A stretch of DNA of 17,576 nucleotides from Flavobacteriales bacterium UBA7443. GTDB taxonomy: Bacteria; Bacteroidota; Bacteroidia; Flavobacteriales_D; Sanyastnellaceae. The stretch lies in NCBI GenBank assembly GCA_002477505.1, contig DLQB01000053.1, positions 1 to 17,576 of the forward strand. The letters run 5' to 3'. The position numbers and the translations under genes are program-made. The notes under the pieces were generated by a model, which saw only the letters and a list, made by a program, of their open reading frames with translations, searched no databases and was not told the DNA's origin. The stretch's first letter is position 1, and every line of letters begins with the position of its first letter. This document shows positions 8,126 to 14,874 of this stretch, piece by piece.

Positions 8126-8145
8126 TCGCGCCATTACAGGTGCGA
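8126..8145. other. Small inverted repeat in the lipA / T9SS-cargo spacer
   Basis: TCGCGCC and GGTGCGA are 7-base arms around a six-base loop (ATTACA), with one G-T pair on the plus strand. No T run follows, so it is not an intrinsic terminator. It lies between the lipA stop and the promoter proposed at 8038-8067 and could be an operator or chance. A minus-strand run of seven T at 8164-8170, just after the lipA stop, may help end lipA transcription, but no convincing stem precedes it. Confidence 0.25.
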
Positions 8146-8195
8146 TAAGTCCGTTTAAAAATGAAAAAAAGTCGCACTGCTTAAGCGCTCCAAAC

Positions 8196-9083
8196 TCAGA
8201 AAAGGTGTTTTTCCGCGTGGTAACTCGAGCGCACCAGCGGTCCACTCTCGACGAATCGAAACCCTTTTTCAAGCCCAATGGTCTTGAGTTCGGTAAACAC
8301 ATCGGGGTGGATGAATTCTGCCACCGGCAGGTGCTTCGGGGAAGGCTGCAAATATTGGCCCAATGTCAAAATCTGACAATCCACGCTGCGCAAGTCATCC
8401 ATGGCCTCAATCACTTCCTCAACCGTTTCTCCCAGCCCCATCATAATTCCTGATTTCGTCTTGATCCCTGCTTTTCGGAGCCTGCGCAAAACTTCAAGAC
8501 TACGGTCGTATTTGGCTTGAATGCGCACCGCTTTCGTCATGCGCCGAACCGTCTCCAAGTTGTGCGAAACTATTTCGGGAGCGACTTGAATAATTGGCAT
8601 CAAGTTTTCCCATTTGCCCGCAAAATCCGGAATCAATGTTTCCAGGGTGGTCCCGGGGCTTTGTTGCCGGATTGCCCGAACCGTCTGTGCCCATATTTCA
8701 CTGCCACCATCGGCCAAGTCATCCCGATCAACGGATGTAATCACGGCATGCTTAATCCCCATCAATTTCACGGATTTGGCTACGCGACCCGGCTCAAAAA
8801 CATCCACCTCCAAGGGTTTCCCGGTCGCTACATTGCAAAACCCACAACTGCGCGTGCAGATATTGCCGAGGATCATAAACGTCGCTGTGCCAGCGCCCCA
8901 GCACTCTCCCATATTTGGGCAGTGTCCACTTTCGCAGATGGTGTGTAGCTTGTGTTCTGAAACAATCTCACGGACTTCCTTGTATTCCTTGCCTGTTGGC
9001 AATTTCACACGCAGCCACTTGGGCTTGGGCGTGCGGATTCCCGCTGATTTGGGATCATTTGATGGTGTCGTCGGCGTGGTCAT
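8196..9083 (-). CDS. lipA: Lipoyl synthase
   Basis: This radical-SAM enzyme inserts two sulfur atoms at C6 and C8 of protein-bound octanoyl groups, completing lipoyl cofactors of 2-oxoacid dehydrogenases and the glycine cleavage system. Both iron-sulfur motifs are intact. The auxiliary cluster ligands are Cys50, Cys55 and Cys61 (CESGHCPNMGEC). The radical-SAM ligands are Cys76, Cys80 and Cys83 (CTRSCGFC). The conserved C-terminal serine that ligates the auxiliary cluster is in RSSYHAE near residues 285-291. The length of 295 is normal for the family. It starts 12 bases after the stop of the upstream outer-membrane gene and so is probably cotranscribed with it. No octanoyltransferase gene (lipB) is adjacent in this window. 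Confidence 0.97.
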   Translation of the reverse strand: MTTPTTPSNDPKSAGIRTPKPKWLRVKLPTGKEYKEVREIVSEHKLHTICESGHCPNMGECWGAGTATFMILGNICTRSCGFCNVATGKPLEVDVFEPGRVAKSVKLMGIKHAVITSVDRDDLADGGSEIWAQTVRAIRQQSPGTTLETLIPDFAGKWENLMPIIQVAPEIVSHNLETVRRMTKAVRIQAKYDRSLEVLRRLRKAGIKTKSGIMMGLGETVEEVIEAMDDLRSVDCQILTLGQYLQPSPKHLPVAEFIHPDVFTELKTIGLEKGFRFVESGPLVRSSYHAEKHLF

Positions 9084-9095
9084 GTCGTCTTCAGC

Positions 9096-9908
9096 TTAGC
9101 GCGTCCAGTTTCTTCCGAGTTCAAAGGTCGCAAACAATGTGACAAAAAGCCGTTGATTCTGTTCAAATCCCGCAGCAAAAATTTCCGGTGGTATCAAAAA
9201 GGCATCGCAGGCGATTCCTGCTGCGAGGGTTCGCTGCTGGAAGCGCTCGTTTCCATATTCAAAATCGAAGGCGTAACTCATATGCAATCCGGGCACTACC
9301 CCCAATTGATCCAGGCCATTGCTCCAGCTGGCTTGCCCATAAATATTGTCCGAAAAATGGGCATTCGCATCGTATACTTCTGTCGCGATGTAATCGAAGG
9401 GAATGTCCGGATATCCAATTTCCAAGTACACCGGCTTGAGAATTCCGAGGGTGAATCCATAACGCCAATGGGTGCTCAATCGCACCGCATCCTTTCGTAG
9501 CTTTTCAGATCGGAGCCGTTGATGCCCTCTCCAAAGACGCAACATTTGGAATGCGTTCTGCTTCCCGTAAACGTATGGCCGACCGTTTTCATAAATGGGA
9601 TTGGAAATCTTGATTTCTTTCGGATGTTTCAGGATCACCAAGTCTGCACCCCACCATGCAATTCGAAAAGCTCCCTTGTAATTTCCTTTGCGCAGCGTTG
9701 CTCCACCTCCTTGGGTGTGCAAATGCAAGCCAAATTGCAATTCATCGGTTAAGGGAATCTTTGCTGCACCATCCGCATAAACGGCTTCATCACCAGACAA
9801 CACCTGCGCACGCGCCGCGCTGGACCAACCGAAGCCGATCAACATCGCTCCCAACAATGCCCCTGGAAGCACTGAGCGCAAGTAAGTTGAAATTGAGCGG
9901 TGGAACAT
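9096..9908 (-). CDS. Predicted outer-membrane beta-barrel protein
   Basis: I do not recognise a named family. The 270-residue product has a long Sec signal peptide, with a hydrophobic core around residues 13-28 and a likely cleavage after ARA at residue 34. The rest alternates aromatic and polar residues as in outer-membrane strands (LQFGLHLHTQGGG, GAFRIAWWGADLVIL, THWRYGFTLGILKPVYLEIGY, GLHMSYAFDFEYG). The end, RLFVTLFATFELGRNW, resembles a final barrel strand. There is no T9SS domain or lipobox. It begins the transcription unit containing lipA, with only a 12-base gap. A functional link between the barrel and lipoate synthesis is not obvious, and the pairing may reflect shared promoter use only. 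The barrel fold is an inference from composition and periodicity. Confidence 0.75.
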   Translation of the reverse strand: MFHRSISTYLRSVLPGALLGAMLIGFGWSSAARAQVLSGDEAVYADGAAKIPLTDELQFGLHLHTQGGGATLRKGNYKGAFRIAWWGADLVILKHPKEIKISNPIYENGRPYVYGKQNAFQMLRLWRGHQRLRSEKLRKDAVRLSTHWRYGFTLGILKPVYLEIGYPDIPFDYIATEVYDANAHFSDNIYGQASWSNGLDQLGVVPGLHMSYAFDFEYGNERFQQRTLAAGIACDAFLIPPEIFAAGFEQNQRLFVTLFATFELGRNWTR

Positions 9909-9913
9909 CTAGG

Positions 9914-9921
9914 CAAATTTA
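9914..9921 (-). promoter_or_regulatory. Bacteroidota -7 promoter element for the barrel-lipA unit
   Basis: The minus strand reads TAAATTTG, a perfect TAnnTTTG match, ending 5 bases before the ATG at 9908. Transcription would therefore start at or beside the start codon. No TTG/TTTG is found at the expected ~20-base distance upstream. Confidence 0.6.
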
Positions 9922-9963
9922 ACACGTAACTTGCCAGGTCCTTCGCACCTTTGCAACTGTTGG

Positions 9964-9971
9964 TAATTTCG
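9964..9971 (+). promoter_or_regulatory. Possible -7 element for the osmC-family gene
   Basis: TAATTTCG has one mismatch to TAnnTTTG and leaves a 22-base leader to the ATG at 9994. It lies in the 85-base divergent spacer. The only nearby TTTG is 10 bases upstream, which is too close for a -33 element, so this is weak. Confidence 0.25.
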
Positions 9972-9993
9972 CTGAACAAACCCGAGATACATC

Positions 9994-10410
9994 ATGGAAA
10001 CTCCTGCTCAATACAGCCTAACGTACGAGGGCGATTTGCGCACGTCAATGACGCACAATCGTTCTGGACAAACCGTAATCACAGACGCACCGTTAGACAA
10101 CAACGGCAAAGGCGAATCCTTTTCTCCCACAGACCTTGTCAGTGCAGCATTGGCGAGCTGTGTCATGACCATCCTCGGCATCAAGGCCCGCGACATGGGT
10201 TATGAAAACGTTGAAATGGAAGCCCAAGTTTGGAAATCCATGGCTTCGAATCCTCGGAGAATCGGAAAAATCACCGTTGCCTTGCGCGTTCAGATTGAAG
10301 GCGTAACTGACCAGCAAAAAATCATTTTGGAGCGAACGACACGCGCGTGCCCTGTTGCTCGGTCCCTGGATTCAGGCACCGAAAAAGAAGTGACGTTTTT
10401 GTGGGCTTGA
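9994..10410 (+). CDS. OsmC/Ohr-family protein
   Basis: The product is a 138-residue cytosolic protein of the OsmC fold, whose members reduce organic peroxides with a reactive cysteine pair. Both conserved cysteines are present: Cys56 in ALASCVMT and Cys119 in RACPVARSL. They are set in the usual SPTDLVSAALASC and TRACPV contexts. The pattern is closer to the general OsmC/YhfA-like group than to classical Ohr, so the precise substrate (hydroperoxides or otherwise) is open. It appears monocistronic, diverging from the barrel gene. Its stop codon directly abuts the stop of a small lipoprotein gene on the other strand. Confidence 0.92.
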   Translation: METPAQYSLTYEGDLRTSMTHNRSGQTVITDAPLDNNGKGESFSPTDLVSAALASCVMTILGIKARDMGYENVEMEAQVWKSMASNPRRIGKITVALRVQIEGVTDQQKIILERTTRACPVARSLDSGTEKEVTFLWA

Positions 10411-10527
10411 TCACTCGCAAGCTTCAACCTCAGCATAAGCTGCACAGGCAGAATAACTTGTAGCACATGAGGCCAACACTGTTGTTGCAAGCAACAAACC
10501 CAAAGTCCATTGAAAGATCCGTGTCAT
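10411..10527 (-). CDS. Tiny cysteine-containing lipoprotein (38 residues)
   Basis: This short gene reads MTRIFQWTLGLLLATTVLAS followed by CATSYSACAAYAEVEACE and a TGA stop. It has a complete lipoprotein signal: Arg at position 3, a hydrophobic core TLGLLLATTVLA, and the lipobox VLASC with Cys21. After processing, the mature lipopeptide would be only 18 residues, with cysteines at mature positions 1, 8 and 17. An upstream in-frame ATG at 10554 would add nine residues (MRIVKTPTP); the shorter start gives a standard signal peptide. Bacteroidota genomes contain many short lipoproteins, but I cannot name a family for this one. The gene is divergent from the GWxTD lipoprotein gene and convergent with the osmC-family gene. 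Its function is unknown. The clear signal peptide makes a chance frame unlikely. Confidence 0.7.
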   Translation of the reverse strand: MTRIFQWTLGLLLATTVLASCATSYSACAAYAEVEACE

Positions 10528-10576
10528 GGGAGTAGGTGTTTTAACGATTCGCATACGTACGTTCAGAGTGTAAGGT

Positions 10577-10584
10577 TACGTTTC
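10577..10584 (+). promoter_or_regulatory. Possible -7 element for the GWxTD gene
   Basis: TACGTTTC differs from TAnnTTTG at the last base only. It ends 1 base before the ATG at 10586 and 16 bases before the ATG at 10601. If real, it favours 10601, because transcription would start within or after the first ATG. Confidence 0.3.
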
Positions 10585-10600
10585 AATGTATCTTTCCCGC

Positions 10601-11851
10601 ATGCCGAGATTAGCATTTATCACCATTTCAATCTTAATAGCGATGGCCGGCGGCCTCTTGAGCTGCCAATCAGGATTCAATGCATCAAGGACTCCCTCAA
10701 CGCAAAGGCCTTATGACTTTGAAGCCAACCTCCTGCATGCGGAGTGTTCTTTGCTACCGGCGGGACGCGATTCACTTGATGTCTACTTGGAATGGAGCCG
10801 TGAAGAATGCCTGTATTTGAGGGAGGATCCGGCATCGCCTTTTTTCGCTCGTATGTCCGTTCAATTGGGTGGAAGCAAAGAATCTTGGCTGGACACGTTG
10901 GAATCCGGAACTCCGGAAAAGGCAAGACGAAAGTGGCGGATTGATCGCATGGCCCTGGCGGCGCCGTGGAATGAAGGAGCCACAACTGTGCCGGGAGAAT
11001 TCAGCGATGAGCACCGCAACAACAGTTTTCGCTGGCAGGCACTTGTTCCGGATTGGGAGTCGGTGGCTCATCCGCATGCGCCAGACGGTTGGCCCCTTTT
11101 TGGTCGCCACGCAACTGCCGGAGACACCATTTACTTTTCGGCGCCAACCGGATCCCGGTGGCAGCACGCCAGTGTTGATGTCCCCCATCGCCTGCCATCG
11201 CCTCCTTTCACGAGTAGCAAAGACAAAACAGACACGTTGCAACCCCTGATTCGCTCCGATTGGAAAATGGACCCATCGGGCTGGAGCGGCTATGTAGTGC
11301 AGCCTGGCATCAATGTGCTTGGCTCGCCCAATGTTTCTGAAAAGCTAGATATTGCACACGTCTTGTATGGGGTTGATTTTGAATTCCCTTACGTCCGAGA
11401 TGTACGGTTGATGATTGCCTCCAGCCGTTATATCACATCGCGCAGTGAATTTCAAAGAATGCAAGCGTCGTCCGATCCGAAAGCCGCTTTGGATGCATTC
11501 TGGTTGAGTTGTGGCAACGATGAGACGTCAGCAGCAGAATTGATCAAAACCTATTACAGCCGGGTGGAAGAGGCGAATCGATATTTTTCAGGTGTGGTCC
11601 CCGGCTGGAAAACCGACCGTGGCATGGTGCACATTGTTTTCGGCATCCCCGACAAAATCCGCCGCACCAGCGAAAGCGAATGGTGGCTCTATGGAGAAGA
11701 AGGCACCGCCAATGCCATCAACATGCGATTCTTGCGCAAAGATCATCCCTGGGACCCCTCATTTTTTGTTCTGGGAAGAAGCATACAATACCGCGTTACT
11801 TGGGACCGGATGGTTACCAATTGGCGAAACGGACGGGTTCAGCCTGATTAA
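10601..11851 (+). CDS. GWxTD domain-containing lipoprotein
   Basis: This is a Bacteroidota-type envelope protein of unknown function. The preferred start at 10601 yields a signal MPRLAFITISILIAMAGG and the lipobox LLSC with Cys22, total 416 residues. The frame also has an ATG at 10586, five codons earlier. The central part is a beta-rich region without a recognisable named domain. Near the C terminus lies the defining motif GWKTDRGMVHIVFGIPD, at residues 340-356 in numbering from 10586. It matches the family pattern GWxTDRGxVYIxxGxPD and is followed by EWWLYG and VTWDRMVTNWRNG. The rlmB-type gene begins about 37 bases after its stop on the same strand, a pairing I recall from other Bacteroidota. 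The product would be anchored in the inner or outer membrane, periplasmic side. Confidence 0.9.
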   Translation: MPRLAFITISILIAMAGGLLSCQSGFNASRTPSTQRPYDFEANLLHAECSLLPAGRDSLDVYLEWSREECLYLREDPASPFFARMSVQLGGSKESWLDTLESGTPEKARRKWRIDRMALAAPWNEGATTVPGEFSDEHRNNSFRWQALVPDWESVAHPHAPDGWPLFGRHATAGDTIYFSAPTGSRWQHASVDVPHRLPSPPFTSSKDKTDTLQPLIRSDWKMDPSGWSGYVVQPGINVLGSPNVSEKLDIAHVLYGVDFEFPYVRDVRLMIASSRYITSRSEFQRMQASSDPKAALDAFWLSCGNDETSAAELIKTYYSRVEEANRYFSGVVPGWKTDRGMVHIVFGIPDKIRRTSESEWWLYGEEGTANAINMRFLRKDHPWDPSFFVLGRSIQYRVTWDRMVTNWRNGRVQPD

Positions 11852-11888
11852 TTCCAAGGTACCTTTGCCCAAATCAACCCTGCATTCC

Positions 11889-12752
11889 ATGCCTTTTGAT
11901 CTGCCTTCATCTCCCTCGTCACCGCGCTCTGGCTCCGATAAAAACAAGCGGTCATTCGAGCCCGGTCGTCCAACCCGGCACCAAGGACAGCATAGAAAGC
12001 GCCCACCCAGCGACACATTTGTCATGGGCTGGCACCCCGTGCTCGAGGCGTTGGAGGCTGGGAAAGAATTCCAGCGGGTAATGATACAGCGGGATGAAAA
12101 AGGAGAACGCACGGCCGCGCTCATGCGCAAGCTTCAAGACCTGAATATCCCCGTGCAACGTGTGCCCAAAGAAAAACTACTGCGCATCACGGCAAAGAAT
12201 CACCAAGGCATCATCGCATTCTTGTCACCGATCACCTACCAGCCCCTGGAAGAGCTCATCGCACGCACATTCGAATCCGGTGACACTCCTTTGCTCGTAG
12301 CCGTGGACGGAGTAACCGATGTCCGGAACATCGGTGCCATTGCGCGCAGTGCTGAATGTTTTGGTGCCACCACGCTCGTCATTCCCATGTCCGGTGTTGC
12401 CCCCATTCAAGAAGACGCCATCAAATCTTCCTCAGGAGCGCTCATGCGGTTGCCTGTTGCACGCGTGCCTGACATGGCCGATGCCCTCAAAATGATTGCA
12501 CAGCATGGCATCCAACCTGTTGCGCTGAGTGAAAAAGCCGAAAGCTCCATTCACGAAACCAAAATATCCGGTTCAATCTGCCTCGTTGTGGGTGATGAAG
12601 AGCGCGGGATCTCCAATGCCGTTTTCCGCAATTGCAGTGAGGGCGTACGTTTGCCTATGGTTGGGAACACCGGATCATTGAATGTTTCGGTCGCCGCAGG
12701 AATTGCATTATCCCATATTGCAATGTGGAAAGACGGCGAAGACGTGGTGTAA
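11889..12752 (+). CDS. rlmB: 23S rRNA 2'-O-ribose methyltransferase, TrmH/SpoU family
   Basis: This is a SpoU-class knotted methyltransferase, most similar to RlmB, which methylates the ribose of G2251 in 23S rRNA using S-adenosylmethionine. The three motifs are present: NIGAIARSAECFGA at 147-160 (catalytic Asn/Arg region), VVGDEERGIS at 233-242, and LPMVGNTGSLNVSVAAG at 255-271. An N-terminal L30e-like substrate-binding domain spans about 45-110. The frame stays open to 11592 inside the GWxTD gene, but that extension has no family character. The ATG at 11889 gives 287 residues with a basic, low-complexity tail of about 45 residues before MGWHPVLEALEAGKE. An in-frame ATG at 12024 would give a core of 242 residues, like E. 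coli RlmB. Target specificity is inferred from family resemblance. Confidence 0.9.
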   Translation: MPFDLPSSPSSPRSGSDKNKRSFEPGRPTRHQGQHRKRPPSDTFVMGWHPVLEALEAGKEFQRVMIQRDEKGERTAALMRKLQDLNIPVQRVPKEKLLRITAKNHQGIIAFLSPITYQPLEELIARTFESGDTPLLVAVDGVTDVRNIGAIARSAECFGATTLVIPMSGVAPIQEDAIKSSSGALMRLPVARVPDMADALKMIAQHGIQPVALSEKAESSIHETKISGSICLVVGDEERGISNAVFRNCSEGVRLPMVGNTGSLNVSVAAGIALSHIAMWKDGEDVV

Positions 12753-12837
12753 TACCCCTGATTTTTTCGAATAACATTGTCATAAGCCTGGTTCGTTTGG
12801 ATTGGGCCTTTGACGACCTTCTTCGAAAAGAAAGACC

Positions 12838-14859
12838 ATGAATCGATTTACTGCTATTACCGGATGCCGAGCCTTCAGCGCATTGGCCCTGATTGCCTTG
12901 TTTTCATTCAGCTCATGCAACTCACGCCATTTCTGGAAAGGCCTACGAGCCTATGAGAAGAAGCAATATTCTGAAGCGATAGCTAACTTCGAACAAGCCT
13001 GGTTTCAATGGCCCAATGACACCATGGCATTGCGCTTGATGGGGCAAAGCCAGCTTATTGTAGGGGACTACGCCAATGCGGCTCGAAGCTTTGAAGAATT
13101 GGACTTGCGTGCCGGCCTCAATGCCGAAGACCGACAGTCGTGGGCCACTGCCCTGATGAATGATTCGAAATACTTGGAAGCAAGCGATGTTCTCCAACCC
13201 CTCATGACGTCGCAAACCACCAACGAGTACACCAAACGACTTTGGGACAACTGCGTGCGTCAACTCGAAGTAATCGAAGACGAGCGATACTGGGAAGCGC
13301 AAATACTGCGTTTTCCACAACACGAAACGGCCTCATCACCAAGGATCAGCGGGAACAAACTCTATTTTTCAAGTGAACCCTGGCGCTGGGGCGAAACCGA
13401 TCACAGTTCGCGATTGGATCGGAATGAAACCTGGTCCATGGACTTAAAGGCATCAACGCGTAAAGTCATGAAAGCGGCGGATGTAGAAATTTGGGATTTG
13501 CCCGAGCACGATGGCATGGTCAATGTTTCCCCCAACGGTCGATCCATTGCCTATTCGAAAAAGAACGCCGATGGCCTCGGTTGGTTTGGGGATCCGCTGG
13601 TTGGTGGATTTCAGCTGCTCATAGCGAGCCGCACTGCTTCGGGAGAATGGAGTGAATCCCGCCCGTTCCCATTCGTCGAAAGGGGCTATGTCTTCGCCCA
13701 TCCGACTTGGTCACCCGATGGTACCAAAATGTACTTCTCTTCCGATATCCCATCCCCGGAATCGCAGGGAGGAATGGACATTTGGGTCTCTGAGCGCAAC
13801 GGAACCTTCTGGGAAGAACCGTTGAACTTGGGGCCGGAAGTGAATTCGGCCGGTGATGAGGTATTCCCATCGATGGATGAAAATGGTCGATTGTATTTTG
13901 CGTCAGATGGCCATCCGACGTTAGGAGGCCTCGATGTCTTCTGGACGGAAATCGACCCCACCATAGAATTGGCTCAACGCCATTGGCGTGCCGGCGAAGC
14001 CTGGAAACAGCCCATTCGCATGGGTTTCCCCGTGAATACGTTGGCCGATGACTTTTCATACGCTTCATACAGCGACGGATCTGCCTTCGTCTGTTCCAAT
14101 CGATCCGGTTGGGATCAGATTTACCGACTGGAAACCATCGAAGCACCGGTGACCGTCCAAATCAAGACCACCAACCGAAGCACGGGAGAAGCAATCGCTC
14201 GTGTTCCATTGCGGTGGATCGATACACGCGACGGGTCTGCATGGGACATTCGCACCGACCTCAACGGAACGGCTTCATTGCCATTGCCCCCCAACCGCGC
14301 CTACCGCGTTCAGGCCCGTGCATCCGGTTATATCGTAGAACAAATGATGGTCACTACATCCGGTGAGAACGAAGGCCTGGACATCGAATTGGCCCGCGTA
14401 CGCATGCTGAATGACGCCAATTTCGCCTCCAAGTACATGGGTGGCAAGCCGTTTGAGTTGTCCGATATCAACTGGCTCGATGGGACAGTTGACCTCTCCC
14501 GAAAAGGCCAAGTAGAATTGAAAGAACTGGCCGATTTCTTAAAACTGAACCCCGATATTTTCATGGAAATCCGCACCCACGAGGACGCGTCAGGCTGGAA
14601 TGAATCAGACGAACCCACCAACCGTCTCTCCAAAAATCGTGGCATTCAGTTGGAAACAGCCCTCATGCGAATCGGAGTCTCCTCCAAGCAGTTATTGAGC
14701 CTAGGAAAAGGAATCACGGAACTCGTCAATGATTGCGCACCGGGCGAACCTTGCGCTGATTATTGTCACGAAGAAAACGAACGAACAGAATTTCGGATTT
14801 ATGGCCTACTTCAGCAAGTGCCCGGCCAAATCGATGCGGCCGACTTCAGTAAGGACTAA
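12838..14859 (+). CDS. PorE-like TPR / beta-propeller / CRD / OmpA lipoprotein
   Basis: The 673-residue product has a lipoprotein signal with the lipobox FSSC at Cys27. TPR-type helices follow at ~33-120 (GLRAYEKKQYSEAIANFEQA). A PD40/WD40-like propeller occupies ~150-430 (SPNGRSIAYSKKN, SPDGTKMYFSSD, DENGRLYFASDGHPTLGGLD). A carboxypeptidase-regulatory-like beta domain lies at ~434-520, and an OmpA-like peptidoglycan-binding domain at ~545-655. This order is that of PorE (PG1058 of Porphyromonas gingivalis), a T9SS component proposed to link the secretion machinery to peptidoglycan. In the OmpA domain the ligand-binding pattern is retained as THEDASG and NRLSKNRG. A C-x5-C pair follows (CAPGEPC). 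Bacteroidota have other proteins with this architecture, so PorE orthology is not certain. The gene follows rlmB by 85 bases and converges on eno with 15 bases between stops. Confidence 0.85.
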   Translation: MNRFTAITGCRAFSALALIALFSFSSCNSRHFWKGLRAYEKKQYSEAIANFEQAWFQWPNDTMALRLMGQSQLIVGDYANAARSFEELDLRAGLNAEDRQSWATALMNDSKYLEASDVLQPLMTSQTTNEYTKRLWDNCVRQLEVIEDERYWEAQILRFPQHETASSPRISGNKLYFSSEPWRWGETDHSSRLDRNETWSMDLKASTRKVMKAADVEIWDLPEHDGMVNVSPNGRSIAYSKKNADGLGWFGDPLVGGFQLLIASRTASGEWSESRPFPFVERGYVFAHPTWSPDGTKMYFSSDIPSPESQGGMDIWVSERNGTFWEEPLNLGPEVNSAGDEVFPSMDENGRLYFASDGHPTLGGLDVFWTEIDPTIELAQRHWRAGEAWKQPIRMGFPVNTLADDFSYASYSDGSAFVCSNRSGWDQIYRLETIEAPVTVQIKTTNRSTGEAIARVPLRWIDTRDGSAWDIRTDLNGTASLPLPPNRAYRVQARASGYIVEQMMVTTSGENEGLDIELARVRMLNDANFASKYMGGKPFELSDINWLDGTVDLSRKGQVELKELADFLKLNPDIFMEIRTHEDASGWNESDEPTNRLSKNRGIQLETALMRIGVSSKQLLSLGKGITELVNDCAPGEPCADYCHEENERTEFRIYGLLQQVPGQIDAADFSKD

Positions 14860-14874
14860 AACTTCCCTTTCGGT

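Noticed and set aside
9950..9953. TTTG upstream of the osmC-family gene as a -33 element
   Set aside because: Only 10 bases separate it from the candidate -7 box at 9964, too short for the known spacing.
11592..11888. 99-residue upstream extension of the RlmB-like frame
   Set aside because: It lies largely inside the GWxTD gene, whose GWKTD motif and C terminus are clearly coded in the other frame; the extension has no methyltransferase features.
13619..14146. Minus-strand frame (175 codons) opposite the PorE-like gene
   Set aside because: The propeller motifs on the plus strand are convincing; the antisense frame is Arg/Pro-rich with no family features.
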